The notes under the pieces are model-generated. The model did no database searches. It was given only the letters and a program-made list of their open reading frames with translations, and was not told the origin of the DNA. Positions 31,688-39,719 of a stretch of DNA of 64,000 bases are shown here, in pieces. The position numbers and the translations under genes were made by a program. Source of the stretch: Streptomyces tateyamensis (GTDB taxonomy: Bacteria; Actinomycetota; Actinomycetes; Streptomycetales; Streptomycetaceae). The DNA lies in contig NZ_PYBW01000030.1 of NCBI RefSeq assembly GCF_003205575.1, positions 38,170-102,169 on the forward strand, written 5' to 3'. Within the stretch, counting starts at the first letter, position 1; each line of letters begins with the position of its first letter.

Positions 31688-33436
31688 ATGTCAGTGGACC
31701 GTCCATCCGAAGCCGATTCCCCGCACGTGCCGCAACTGGAGCTGGACGACCTGTTGGAGGAACTGCAGGCGAAGCTGGACGTGGCGCGCGGGACTCGGGA
31801 CCGGGTGCACGGCCTGCTGGAAGCGGTGCTGTCGGTGGGCCGGGACCTGGAGCTGGGCCAGGTGCTCCAGCACATCGTGGAGGCCGCGGTGGAGCTGGTG
31901 GACGCCGAGTACGGGGCGCTGGGGGTGATCGGCGAGGACCAGTGGCTGTCGCAGTTCATCCCCGTGGGCCTGAGCGAGGAGCAGATCCGACGGATCGGCC
32001 CGCTGCCGGCCGGGCACGGTCTGCTGGGCGAGCTGATCCGCCACCCCGAGGCGCTGCGCCTGGCAGAGCTGTCCGAACATCCGTCCTCCTACGGAATTCC
32101 GGCCCATCACCCGCCGATGCACAGCTTCCTGGGGGTGCCGATCCGGGTTCGGGACAAGGTCTTCGGCAATCTCTACCTCACCGAGAAGCGCGGGGGTGGG
32201 GCGTTCGAAGCCGAGGACGAGTCGGTGCTCGCGACCCTGGCGGTGGCAGCCGGGGTGGCGATCGACAACGCCCGGCTGTACGCCCAGGCGCGGTTGCGCG
32301 AGCGGTGGCTGCTGGCGACCGGCGAGCTCACCAACAGCCTCATGTCGGGGCATTCGCAGGAGGAGGTGCTGGATCTGCTGGTCGCGCGGGCCGGTGAGAT
32401 CGCCGGCGCCGATCTGACCGTGGTCGCCCTACCGCTTCCAGGCTCCCACGAGCTTGAGGTGCGGTTCGCGGTCGGCCTGGGAGCGGAGGCGCACCGCCGG
32501 TTGGTCCTGCCGGTAGAGGGTTCCTTCGTTGGGGCAGCGGTCCGCAGCGGGGGGCTGGTCACCAGCGTCGATGTGTGCACGGACCCGAGGATCACGGCGG
32601 GTCCGCCGCGGTGGGATGGCCTGGGCCCGGCGGTGGCTGTGCCGATCGGCACGACCGGGGGCGGTGTGCGCGGGGTGCTGATGCTGGCCCGGGCGGCCGG
32701 CCGGCCGGTGTTCGAGTCGCAGGAGTGCGCTCCGCTGCCGGGCTTCGCGGGACAGGCGGCGGTGGCGATGGAGCTGGCCGAGCGTCGCCGGGACTCCGAG
32801 CAGGTGGCCCTGCTGGAGGAGCGCGACCGTATCGCCCGGGATCTTCACGATCTGGCTATCCAGCGGCTCTTCGCGACCGGGATGACCCTGCAGGGCGCGG
32901 CCCGCTTGATCGAGCATCCGGAGGCCGTCGAGCGGGTGCGGCGGGCCATCGACGATCTCGACGACACCGTGAAGACCATCCGGTCCACCATCTTCGGGCT
33001 GCGGGCCAGGCAGGACGGCCCGGCCGGCAGTGGCCTGCGGGCCGGGATGGTGGCGGCGGTCCAACGGGCCGCCGCCACCCTGGGGTTCGCCCCAGCCCTG
33101 CGGATGCAGGGGCTGGTCGACCTCCGGGTGTCTCCGCCGCTGGCCGAGGAGGTCCTGGCAGTTCTGGGGGAGGCGCTGTCGAACGTCGCCAGGCACGCGC
33201 AGGCCCGAGCGGTGGATGTGGTGCTGGCTGTGGACGGGGAGTTGGCGCTGACCGTCACCGACGACGGGGTCGGCCTGCCGGACGGCGGACGTCGCAGCGG
33301 CCTCGACAATCTCGCCGCGCGGGCGGCGAGGCTCGACGGGACCTTTCGCGCCCGCCTGGGCCCGACGGGTGGCACACGTTTGGAATGGCGGGTGCCGCTG
33401 CACGTGCTCGGCGAGCCGGATCGGGGTTCAGGGTGA
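31688..33436 (+). CDS. devS: DevS/DosT (OsdK)-like GAF-GAF sensor histidine kinase
   Basis: A protein of about 582 residues. In mycobacteria DevS/DosS and DosT sense O2, CO or NO through haem in the first GAF domain and phosphorylate DevR; OsdK is the streptomycete counterpart. First GAF about 44-200, containing HHPPMHSFLGVPIRVRDKVF, which holds the candidate haem-ligand histidines (H140, H141, H145; assignment not certain). Second GAF about 220-365. HisKA_3 with H387 in ERDRIARDLHDLAIQRLF, then an HATPase with GEALSNVARHA and DDGVGL. ATG 31688 directly abuts the GAGAGG site; GTG 31694 would have better spacing. The stop overlaps the convergent regulator gene by nine bases, so kinase and regulator are transcribed towards each other. 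Confidence 0.92.
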   Translation: MSVDRPSEADSPHVPQLELDDLLEELQAKLDVARGTRDRVHGLLEAVLSVGRDLELGQVLQHIVEAAVELVDAEYGALGVIGEDQWLSQFIPVGLSEEQIRRIGPLPAGHGLLGELIRHPEALRLAELSEHPSSYGIPAHHPPMHSFLGVPIRVRDKVFGNLYLTEKRGGGAFEAEDESVLATLAVAAGVAIDNARLYAQARLRERWLLATGELTNSLMSGHSQEEVLDLLVARAGEIAGADLTVVALPLPGSHELEVRFAVGLGAEAHRRLVLPVEGSFVGAAVRSGGLVTSVDVCTDPRITAGPPRWDGLGPAVAVPIGTTGGGVRGVLMLARAAGRPVFESQECAPLPGFAGQAAVAMELAERRRDSEQVALLEERDRIARDLHDLAIQRLFATGMTLQGAARLIEHPEAVERVRRAIDDLDDTVKTIRSTIFGLRARQDGPAGSGLRAGMVAAVQRAAATLGFAPALRMQGLVDLRVSPPLAEEVLAVLGEALSNVARHAQARAVDVVLAVDGELALTVTDDGVGLPDGGRRSGLDNLAARAARLDGTFRARLGPTGGTRLEWRVPLHVLGEPDRGSG

Positions 33437-34135
33437 GTGGCGCGGGTGCCACATGCCGTCAGCTCTTGAGGCTGGCGGCTCGAGTCTGGTGGCGAGGACG
33501 GCGGCCTGGATCCGGCGTTCGACGCCCAGTTTGGCGAGGATCCGCGAGATGTGGTTCTTCACCGTCTTCTCGGCCAGGTAGAGCTCCCGGCCGATCTGGC
33601 GGTTGGTCTCGCCCTTGCCGATCAGGGCCAGCACCTCCTGCTCCCTGGGGGTGAGGTCGGCCAGCCCGGGACCGGCGGCGGGTTCGTCGCGGTGGCGCAG
33701 GCTCGCCATCAGGTGGGCGGTGGTCGCCGGGTCGAGCATCGACTGGCCGGCGGCGACAGTGCGCACCGCAGTGACTAGGTCGGCGCCCTTGACCTCCTTG
33801 AGGACGTAACCCGCGGCGCCAGCCATGATCGCGTCCAGTAGCGCGTCGTCGTCGTCGAACGAGGTGAGCATCAGGCAGGTCAGCTCCGGCAGCCGGGAAC
33901 GCAGTTCCCGGCAGATGCTAACGCCGTCCCCGTCGGGCAGCCGGACGTCCAGCACGGCGACCTGGGGCCGCAGCGCGGGCACCCGGGCGAGCGCCTGCGC
34001 GCAGGTCCCGGCCTCGCCGACCACCTCGATGTCCCGCTCCGCTTCCAGCAGGTCGCGCACCCCACGCCGGACCACCTCGTGGTCGTCGAGCAGGAACACG
34101 CGTATGGAATGGTCACAACTCTCGCTCGTGTCCAT
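33428..34135 (-). CDS. devR: DevR/DosR (OsdR)-like LuxR-family response regulator
   Basis: A protein of 235 residues that starts at ATG 34135 with GGGAG upstream. Receiver domain: acidic pair DD (17-18), phospho-acceptor D63 in AVLDVRLPDGDG, K113 in YVLKEVKG. The C-terminal LuxR HTH, LTPREQEVLALIGKGETNRQ followed by LAEKTVKNHISRILAKLGVE, is nearly identical to the DNA-recognition part of mycobacterial DevR. That domain reads GGGACTWWAGTCCC there; the related GGGCCGNNCGGCCC palindromes in this window are the expected targets. Its own upstream region (34136-34477) shows no strong box. Partner kinase: the convergent gene ending at 33436. Confidence 0.93.
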   Translation of the reverse strand: MDTSESCDHSIRVFLLDDHEVVRRGVRDLLEAERDIEVVGEAGTCAQALARVPALRPQVAVLDVRLPDGDGVSICRELRSRLPELTCLMLTSFDDDDALLDAIMAGAAGYVLKEVKGADLVTAVRTVAAGQSMLDPATTAHLMASLRHRDEPAAGPGLADLTPREQEVLALIGKGETNRQIGRELYLAEKTVKNHISRILAKLGVERRIQAAVLATRLEPPASRADGMWHPRHSP

Positions 34136-34477
34136 TGGTGCTCCCACCCGGGCAGATCTGGAAGTGTCATCTTCGAGTGTGCCGGGAAGGCCGACACCTG
34201 GCCCGTCGAGGGGAGCCGTCGGGCGTTGGCGACACGCTTCGTACGGTGGTCCCATAGAAGCAACAGGAACAGCCCGGACGAAGGCACGGGAAGCGGCCGA
34301 CGGACTCCCACCGGTCCCGTGGGAGGCGGCTGGGTCCGTCGACACCGCGCGCCCGCGATGTCGTCGCGGTGTCCTGTCGGCCACGTCGAGCACTGCCCAG
34401 TAGACCTGACCTGATGCACCATCAGTGTTGCTCGATGGCAGGGGCCGTCTATCACTCCCGTATCAGCGGAGGTAGTC
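34136..34477. other. Divergent regulator/ppsA intergenic region
   Basis: 342 bases between the response regulator and the PEP synthase gene. It contains a hairpin CTCCCAC-CGGTCCC-GTGGGAG (34305-34325) and scattered GGCCG half sites, but no good full DosR-type box. No gene was recognised in it. Confidence 0.4.
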
Positions 34478-36847
34478 ATGTCCTCGACCCGTCGTGTCAT
34501 CCGGTTCTCCGGGATCGGCCGCGCGGACGTGAACGTCGTCGGCGGCAAGAACGCCTCGCTCGGGGAGATGGTCGTCAACCTCGGTCCTGCAGGTGTACGG
34601 GTGCCCGACGGCTTCGCGAGCACCGCCGACGCCTACCGGGAGTTCCTCGACACCGGCGGTCTGCGTGGGCGGATCGTCGAGCAGATCGCGCTGCTGCACG
34701 GGGGTGCCCCGCTCGACGAGGTGGGTGCCGTGATCCGTGCCGCGATGCTCAGCACACCGCTACCAGCCGCCCTGGAGCGGGAGCTCGCCGACGCGTACGC
34801 CGGCCTCGCTCGGGAGGCCGGCCGGGTGGACCCGGACGTCGCGGTGCGCAGCAGCGCCACGGCTGAGGACCTGCCGGAGGCCAGCTTCGCCGGGCAGCAG
34901 GACACCTACCTCAACGTGGTGGGCCGCGAGGCGCTGCTGGATGCCTGCCACCGCTGTTACGCGTCGCTGTTCACCGACCGGGCGATCGACTACCGCGAGC
35001 GGATGGGTTTCGACCAGCTCGCGGTGGCGCTCTCGGTCGGCGTGCAGCTGATGGTCCGCTCCGACCTGGCCGGCGCCGGGGTGATGTTCACGCTGGACAC
35101 CGAGAGCGGCTTCCCGGACGCGGTGGTGGTCAGCGCGGCCTGGGGACTGGGCGAGACGGTGGTCAGCGGACAGGTCGACCCCGACGAGTACCTGGTCTTC
35201 AAGCCACTGCTCAAGGACCCCGACCTGAACCCGGTGATCCACGCCGAGACCGGGGCCAAGCGCCGCAAGGCCGTCTACGCCGACGAGGGGCTGACCCGCA
35301 CGGTGGACACCACCGCGCAGGAGCGCAACCGCCGGGTGCTGGACGAGGCGGAGGTGCGCACACTCGCCCGCTGGGGCGTCGCCATCGAGCAGCACTACGG
35401 CTGTCCGATGGACATCGAGTGGGCCAAGGACGGCCGCACCGATGAGATCTTCATCGTGCAGGCCCGACCCGAGACCGTGGTGTCCCAGCGGCGCGCGACA
35501 ATGCTGCACCGCTTCCGGCTGACCGGCACCGGCGAGCTACTCGTCGGCGGGATCGCCGTGGGCGAGGCGATCGGCGCCGGCGCGGTGTGCGCGCTGTCCA
35601 CCCCCGTCGAGCTGGAGCGCTTCCCCACGGGGGCGGTGCTGGTCACCGGGATCACCGACCCGGACTGGGAACCGATCATGAAGCGGGCCGCCGCCATCGT
35701 CACGGACCACGGCGGCCGCACCTCGCACGCGGCCATCGTCAGCCGGGAGTTGGGCGTGCCCGCGATCGTGGGTACGGGCCGGGCGACCGAGCTGCTGCAC
35801 GAGGGCCAGGAGGTCACGGTCTGCTGCGCCGAGGGTGAGGACGGACACGTCTACGCCGGACTGCTCGACTACGAGCAGTCCGAGATCGACCTTGCCGGGC
35901 TGCCGCGGACCCGCACCCGGGTGATGCTCAACCTGGCCGACCCGGCAGCCGCGTTCCGCTGGTGGCAGCTGCCGGCGGACGGCGTGGGGCTGGCCCGGAC
36001 GGAGTTCATCGTCGCCCACCAGGTCAAGGTCCACCCGATGGCGCTGGTACACCCCGAACGCCTCGACCCCGAGGAACGGCGCCAGGTGGACGCGCTCACC
36101 GACGGCTACGCCGACCGCACCCGCTACTTCACGGACCGCCTCGCCCAGGGCGTCGCCCGGATCGCCGCCTCGCGCTGGCCCGACCCAGTCGTGGTGCGCA
36201 CCAGCGACTTCAAGACCAACGAGTACGCCAAACTGGTCGGCGGCCGCCCCTTCGAGCCGGTCGAGGCGAACCCGATGATCGGCTGGCGGGGCGCGAGCCG
36301 CTACTACAGCGAGGGCTACCGGGAGGGCTTCGCGCTCGAGTGCCGGGCGCTGCGCCGGGTCCGCGACGAGATGGGCCTGACGAACGTGGTGGTGATGATC
36401 CCCTTCTGCCGCACGCTGGAGGAGGCTGATCGGGTGCTGACGGTGATGGCCGAGGAGGGGCTGTCGCGGGGTGGGAACGGGTTGAAGGTGTACGCGATGG
36501 CGGAGATCCCGGCGAACGTGATTCTCGCGGCGGAGTTCGCCGAGTGCTTCGACGGCTTTTCCATCGGCAGCAACGACCTCACCCAGCTCACCCTCGGCGT
36601 GGACCGTGACTCCGAAGACCTCGCGCACCTCTTCGACGAGACCAACCCCGCCGTCACGCGGAGCATCGAGACCCTGATCGCCACCGCCCACGCGGTCGGC
36701 CGCCCGGTCGGCCTGTGCGGCCAGCGGCCCAGCGACGACCCGGCGTTCACCCGCTTCCTGGTCCAGGCCGGGATCGACTCGATCTCGGTGGCACCGGACA
36801 GCTTCGTCGCGGTGAAGCAGCACGTGGCCGCCGCCGAGCAGGACTGA
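34478..36847 (+). CDS. ppsA: Phosphoenolpyruvate synthase
   Basis: An enzyme of 789 residues making PEP, AMP and phosphate from pyruvate and ATP; the length and order fit PpsA (about 790) rather than the longer pyruvate phosphate dikinase. An N-terminal ATP-grasp domain (VGGKNASLGEM, DVAVRSSATAEDLPEASFAG) is followed by the swivelling phospho-histidine domain with H417 in GGRTSHAAIVSRELG. The C-terminal PEP/pyruvate barrel has GLARTEF, IGSNDLTQLTLGVDRD and the catalytic C747 in GLCGQRPSDDP. ATG 34478 has GGAGG upstream. PEP synthesis from pyruvate would let cells reuse fermentation carbon when oxygen is low. A member of the same type occurs next to osd genes in streptomycetes. Confidence 0.92.
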   Translation: MSSTRRVIRFSGIGRADVNVVGGKNASLGEMVVNLGPAGVRVPDGFASTADAYREFLDTGGLRGRIVEQIALLHGGAPLDEVGAVIRAAMLSTPLPAALERELADAYAGLAREAGRVDPDVAVRSSATAEDLPEASFAGQQDTYLNVVGREALLDACHRCYASLFTDRAIDYRERMGFDQLAVALSVGVQLMVRSDLAGAGVMFTLDTESGFPDAVVVSAAWGLGETVVSGQVDPDEYLVFKPLLKDPDLNPVIHAETGAKRRKAVYADEGLTRTVDTTAQERNRRVLDEAEVRTLARWGVAIEQHYGCPMDIEWAKDGRTDEIFIVQARPETVVSQRRATMLHRFRLTGTGELLVGGIAVGEAIGAGAVCALSTPVELERFPTGAVLVTGITDPDWEPIMKRAAAIVTDHGGRTSHAAIVSRELGVPAIVGTGRATELLHEGQEVTVCCAEGEDGHVYAGLLDYEQSEIDLAGLPRTRTRVMLNLADPAAAFRWWQLPADGVGLARTEFIVAHQVKVHPMALVHPERLDPEERRQVDALTDGYADRTRYFTDRLAQGVARIAASRWPDPVVVRTSDFKTNEYAKLVGGRPFEPVEANPMIGWRGASRYYSEGYREGFALECRALRRVRDEMGLTNVVVMIPFCRTLEEADRVLTVMAEEGLSRGGNGLKVYAMAEIPANVILAAEFAECFDGFSIGSNDLTQLTLGVDRDSEDLAHLFDETNPAVTRSIETLIATAHAVGRPVGLCGQRPSDDPAFTRFLVQAGIDSISVAPDSFVAVKQHVAAAEQD

Positions 36848-36861
36848 CACCTCCACGGGTT

Positions 36862-36875
36862 CGACCGTTCGGCCC
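36862..36875. promoter_or_regulatory. DosR-type box (one arm degenerate)
   Basis: CGACCGTTCGGCCC keeps the core CCGNNCGG and a full right arm; the left arm is changed at two positions. It lies 71-84 bases upstream of the cytochrome b operon. Confidence 0.5.
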
Positions 36876-36945
36876 CACGTCGGCATGCCGTTCCCCTGAC
36901 GCCGGGGGAGACTGACGCCGTACCTGCCCGGGAAAGGGGCCGACC

Positions 36946-37134
36946 ATGGCGATGGCAGCGGCGTACGGCGAGCGAGCGCTCGCCGCGCCCGTCGATCTCA
37001 ACCACACAGGGCATTATGTCCACTGGGGTGTGGTGCAGATCTCGGTGGCGAACCTGGTCGTCATCGGCCTGATGGTGCTGGTCTTCGCAGCGGCGGTGCT
37101 GCTGCCGTTCCCGAAGGGACGGGGGCGCAGATGA
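36946..37134 (+). CDS. Small membrane protein of the cytochrome b operon
   Basis: A protein of 62 residues that begins at ATG 36946. After a polar N-terminus with His residues (NHTGHYVHWGVVQ) comes a single transmembrane helix, ANLVVIGLMVLVFAAAVLLP, and a basic end (KGRGRR). The last four bases overlap the start of the cytochrome b gene (ATGA). It may be a small subunit that stabilises the complex. No family was recognised. Confidence 0.7.
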   Translation: MAMAAAYGERALAAPVDLNHTGHYVHWGVVQISVANLVVIGLMVLVFAAAVLLPFPKGRGRR

Positions 37135-37790
37135 GCGAGCCCGCGACGCCGCAGGACGTCCGCTCCGGCGGGTGGACCGGGGCGGTACGCCGCTACGCCG
37201 TCCGTACCCTGCCGCCCGAGAAGCTGCTGCCCGACAGCCAGCCCGCGTACATGGCCTCCTGGATCTACGTCTTCGGCGTGCTCACCGTGTCGGCGCTGGT
37301 CGTGGTGGTGGCCACAGGATGCCTGCTCTCGCTGGAGGGCCCCGGCTGGTGGCACGTCTCCGGTGTCGGGAAGTACGTCAACAGCCTGCACCTGTGGAGT
37401 GTGGAGCTGTTCATGTTCTTCATGGTGATCCACCTGTGGGGCAAGTTCTTCATGGCCGCCTGGCGTGGCCGGCGGGCGATGACGTGGATGACCGGGGCGG
37501 TCTGCTTCCTCGCCTCGGTCGGCGCCGCTTTCACCGGCTACCTGACGCAGCAGAACTTCGACTCGCAGTGGATCTCCGGGCAGGCCAAGGACGGCCTCAA
37601 CGCGGTCGGCATCGGCGCCTGGTTCAACGTCCTGGACTTCGGCCAGATGCTGATGTGGCACATCGTGCTGCTCCCCCTCGTGTTGGGCGGGTTGACAGGC
37701 TGGCACGTCCTGCTGGTCCGTCGCCGCGGGATCGTACCGCCGATCGGCGCCGTGGCCCCGGAGCCTGGCGCCGTCCAGGGGCGGCTGTGA
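37131..37790 (+). CDS. Cytochrome b N-terminal-domain protein (orphan)
   Basis: A protein of 219 residues related to the haem-binding half of cytochrome b of bc complexes. Four transmembrane helices are visible, with two His pairs in the positions expected for axial ligands of two b haems: H in NSLHLWSVELF and MVIHLWGKFF, and H in MLMWHIVLLP and GGLTGWHVLLV. A Gly/Ala-rich third helix follows the WMTG segment. The C-terminal cytochrome b domain, a Rieske protein and cytochrome c are not encoded nearby, so this is not a normal bc1 complex. Genes up- and downstream overlap by four bases each. It probably exchanges electrons with the quinone pool; the partner is unknown. Confidence 0.85.
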   Translation: MSEPATPQDVRSGGWTGAVRRYAVRTLPPEKLLPDSQPAYMASWIYVFGVLTVSALVVVVATGCLLSLEGPGWWHVSGVGKYVNSLHLWSVELFMFFMVIHLWGKFFMAAWRGRRAMTWMTGAVCFLASVGAAFTGYLTQQNFDSQWISGQAKDGLNAVGIGAWFNVLDFGQMLMWHIVLLPLVLGGLTGWHVLLVRRRGIVPPIGAVAPEPGAVQGRL

Positions 37791-38731
37791 AACCGCTCTC
37801 CCGCCGTGCGGCGGAGCCCGAGTCCGCCGCGTTCCCGACCCGCCCGTACGACCTGCTCAAGGAGTTCACCGTCGCGCTGGTCGCGGTGGCACTGCTGACG
37901 GCCGGCCTCGCCGCACTGTTCTCCTCCCCGGACGACAAACCGGTCACCCTGGCCGCCTGGTCCGCCGCCGCCCCCAACGACTTCACCGCGACGGCCGTCG
38001 CCGAACTCGGCGCCACCAGCACGACGGCGCAGTACGGCCCGCCGTACAACGACACCCCGGGCGCGGGCCAGAGGATCGGTCCCCTCGGCCTGCAACGGGC
38101 CGCTGGGGTGCGGATCCCGGTCGACACCGCCGAGGACTTCGTGCTGCGCCCGCTGCGCCAAGCCCCCGAACCGGCCGACGTCACCGCGGCTCTGGCCGCC
38201 TGGAGCGCCGCACCGACTGACCAGCAGCAGATGTGGACCGCGGCCTACTCCGACGCGCTCGGCAAGGCCCCGGACGGTGACCCCGCCCAGGTCGCCCACG
38301 GCGACTACGGACCCGTCCCGGTACTGACCGGGCGCCTGCTGACACTCGCCCAGGCCGGTGGCCTGGACGGACAGCTGCTGGCCCAGGGCCACTTCTACCA
38401 GACCGACTACACCAAGCCCTTGCTCTTCCTGGCCGACGGAACCTACCTGGCGGGCCTGGCCGACGGCCAGCACCTGTCCGGCGACCAGTGGGGCATGATG
38501 AACGAGACCGGGAACTACCCCGGGCAGGCATGGCTGTGGCTGTACACCTTCTGGTACCAGGTCGACCCGTTCAAGACCTCGACCAACGCGGACGCCCTGA
38601 TCTGGGCGCTCATGGCGGTGCTCAGCCTCGGTCTCGTCCTGGTGCCGTTCATCCCCGGCGTCCGGTCCGTCCCGCGGTGGACGAAGGTGTACCGCCTGAT
38701 CTGGCGAGACCACTACCGCCAGCAGCGGTAG
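37787..38731 (+). CDS. Membrane subunit of the cytochrome b operon
   Basis: A protein of 314 residues that starts with GTG 37787, overlapping the cytochrome b stop by four bases (GTGA). One helix near 30-50 (FTVALVAVALLTAGLAALF) and one near 268-290 (ALIWALMAVLSLGLVLVPFI) enclose an extracytoplasmic domain of about 210 residues. That domain has few cysteines and no CxxCH, so it does not bind haem c. ETGNYPGQAWLWLYTFWYQV precedes the second helix. Streptomycete clusters contain similar proteins beside the cytochrome b gene; their function is not established. It is probably a scaffold or quinone-site subunit. Confidence 0.75.
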   Translation: MKPLSRRAAEPESAAFPTRPYDLLKEFTVALVAVALLTAGLAALFSSPDDKPVTLAAWSAAAPNDFTATAVAELGATSTTAQYGPPYNDTPGAGQRIGPLGLQRAAGVRIPVDTAEDFVLRPLRQAPEPADVTAALAAWSAAPTDQQQMWTAAYSDALGKAPDGDPAQVAHGDYGPVPVLTGRLLTLAQAGGLDGQLLAQGHFYQTDYTKPLLFLADGTYLAGLADGQHLSGDQWGMMNETGNYPGQAWLWLYTFWYQVDPFKTSTNADALIWALMAVLSLGLVLVPFIPGVRSVPRWTKVYRLIWRDHYRQQR

Positions 38732-38843
38732 CGACTCGGGCCTCGTACGGGGGGCACCACCGGCTCGGAAGGCTGCCGATGCTCCGCGCGGCGGCTGCGA
38801 GTCCGCCTTCCGTCGGGCCGGAACCGCAGGGGGAGCTGGTCGG

Positions 38844-39287
38844 TCAGCTCTCGCCATCGCGGACGACGACGACGGAGCAGTGCGCGTGCTGCACGCAGTG
38901 CTGGCCCACCGAGCCCAACAGGGCGCCGGAGAACCCGCCGTGGCCCCGGTTGCCGACCACCAGCCGTTCGGCCCCGTGAGCCCTGTCCAGCAGCACCTCT
39001 GCTGCGTTGCCGAGCACGACGCTCTCGCGGATCTCCACCGGTGGGTCGTCGCCGACCACTTCGGCCACCGCCTGGGCGAGCATCTTCCCGGTGATGTCGG
39101 GGAGTTCGGGATCCACTCCCGTCATCCCCCACCCGTACACCGTCGGGTACGCCCAGCAGGCGACCGCCTCCACGACGGCACCGGTCCGCTCAGCCTGATC
39201 GACCGCCCACCGCAGTGCCTGCTTCAACGACGGCGAACCGTCGACCCCGACCACGATCCGGCTTCCCGCCGACTGTTCTGTACTCAT
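38844..39287 (-). CDS. Universal stress protein (single domain)
   Basis: A protein of 147 residues that starts at ATG 39287 with GAGGTG upstream. The N-terminal VVGVDGSPSLKQALRWAVDQ and the ATP loop GNRGHGGFSGALLGSVGQHC with VVVVRDGES at the end are typical UspA features. It is closest in layout to the protein at 31157. A perfect DosR-type box (39348-39361) lies 61 bases upstream, the clearest one-gene example of the proposed control. Confidence 0.92.
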   Translation of the reverse strand: MSTEQSAGSRIVVGVDGSPSLKQALRWAVDQAERTGAVVEAVACWAYPTVYGWGMTGVDPELPDITGKMLAQAVAEVVGDDPPVEIRESVVLGNAAEVLLDRAHGAERLVVGNRGHGGFSGALLGSVGQHCVQHAHCSVVVVRDGES

Positions 39288-39347
39288 CTCGCACCTCGCA
39301 CCTCGGTTGACAGCCCCACACTGCTCTCTCCGCGCCCGAGCCGCCCA

Positions 39348-39361
39348 GGGCCGTACGGCCC
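39348..39361. promoter_or_regulatory. DosR-type box (perfect)
   Basis: GGGCCGTACGGCCC, a perfect palindrome, 61 bases upstream of the USP start at 39287. Confidence 0.8.
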
Positions 39362-39472
39362 CCAGCTTGGCGCTTTCGGGCCCGACAGCCCGGCTGGTCG
39401 AACGGTTGCGGGCGGTCGTTCGCCCGCCCGAGGACTGCCGGACCATGGCAATGAGCGGCAGTAGGCCGCCGG

Positions 39473-39613
39473 TCAGGAATGGGGAACCACCGCGACCGGA
39501 CGCTGTGTGTGGTGCATCAGCGCGTGGGTGGTGGGCCCGATGCGTGGGGTGCCGTGACGGCGGGTCCGGCGTCCGAGGACGAGCAGGTCGGCTCCGCGTG
39601 CCCGGGGAGCCAT
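39473..39613 (-). pseudogene. C-terminal remnant of a USP
   Basis: A 46-codon frame begins at an ATG without ribosome site and reads GADLLVLGRRTRRHGTP, then IGPTTHALMHHTQRPVAVVP and ends. This is the last 40 residues of a universal stress protein with the ATP loop degenerate. Further upstream the reading frame changes (a different frame carries DVDARISALAARDGS up to about 39690), so the gene has lost its N-terminal part and carries a frameshift. Confidence 0.6.
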
Positions 39614-39719
39614 GGGAACCGCCACCGGCCAGAGCCGTCACGTGCTGCCAGTGCGCTGATCCGCGCGTCAACATCCTCACGCAGCGCACCGGGCCCCGCA
39701 CCGCAAATGAACGGGCGGG

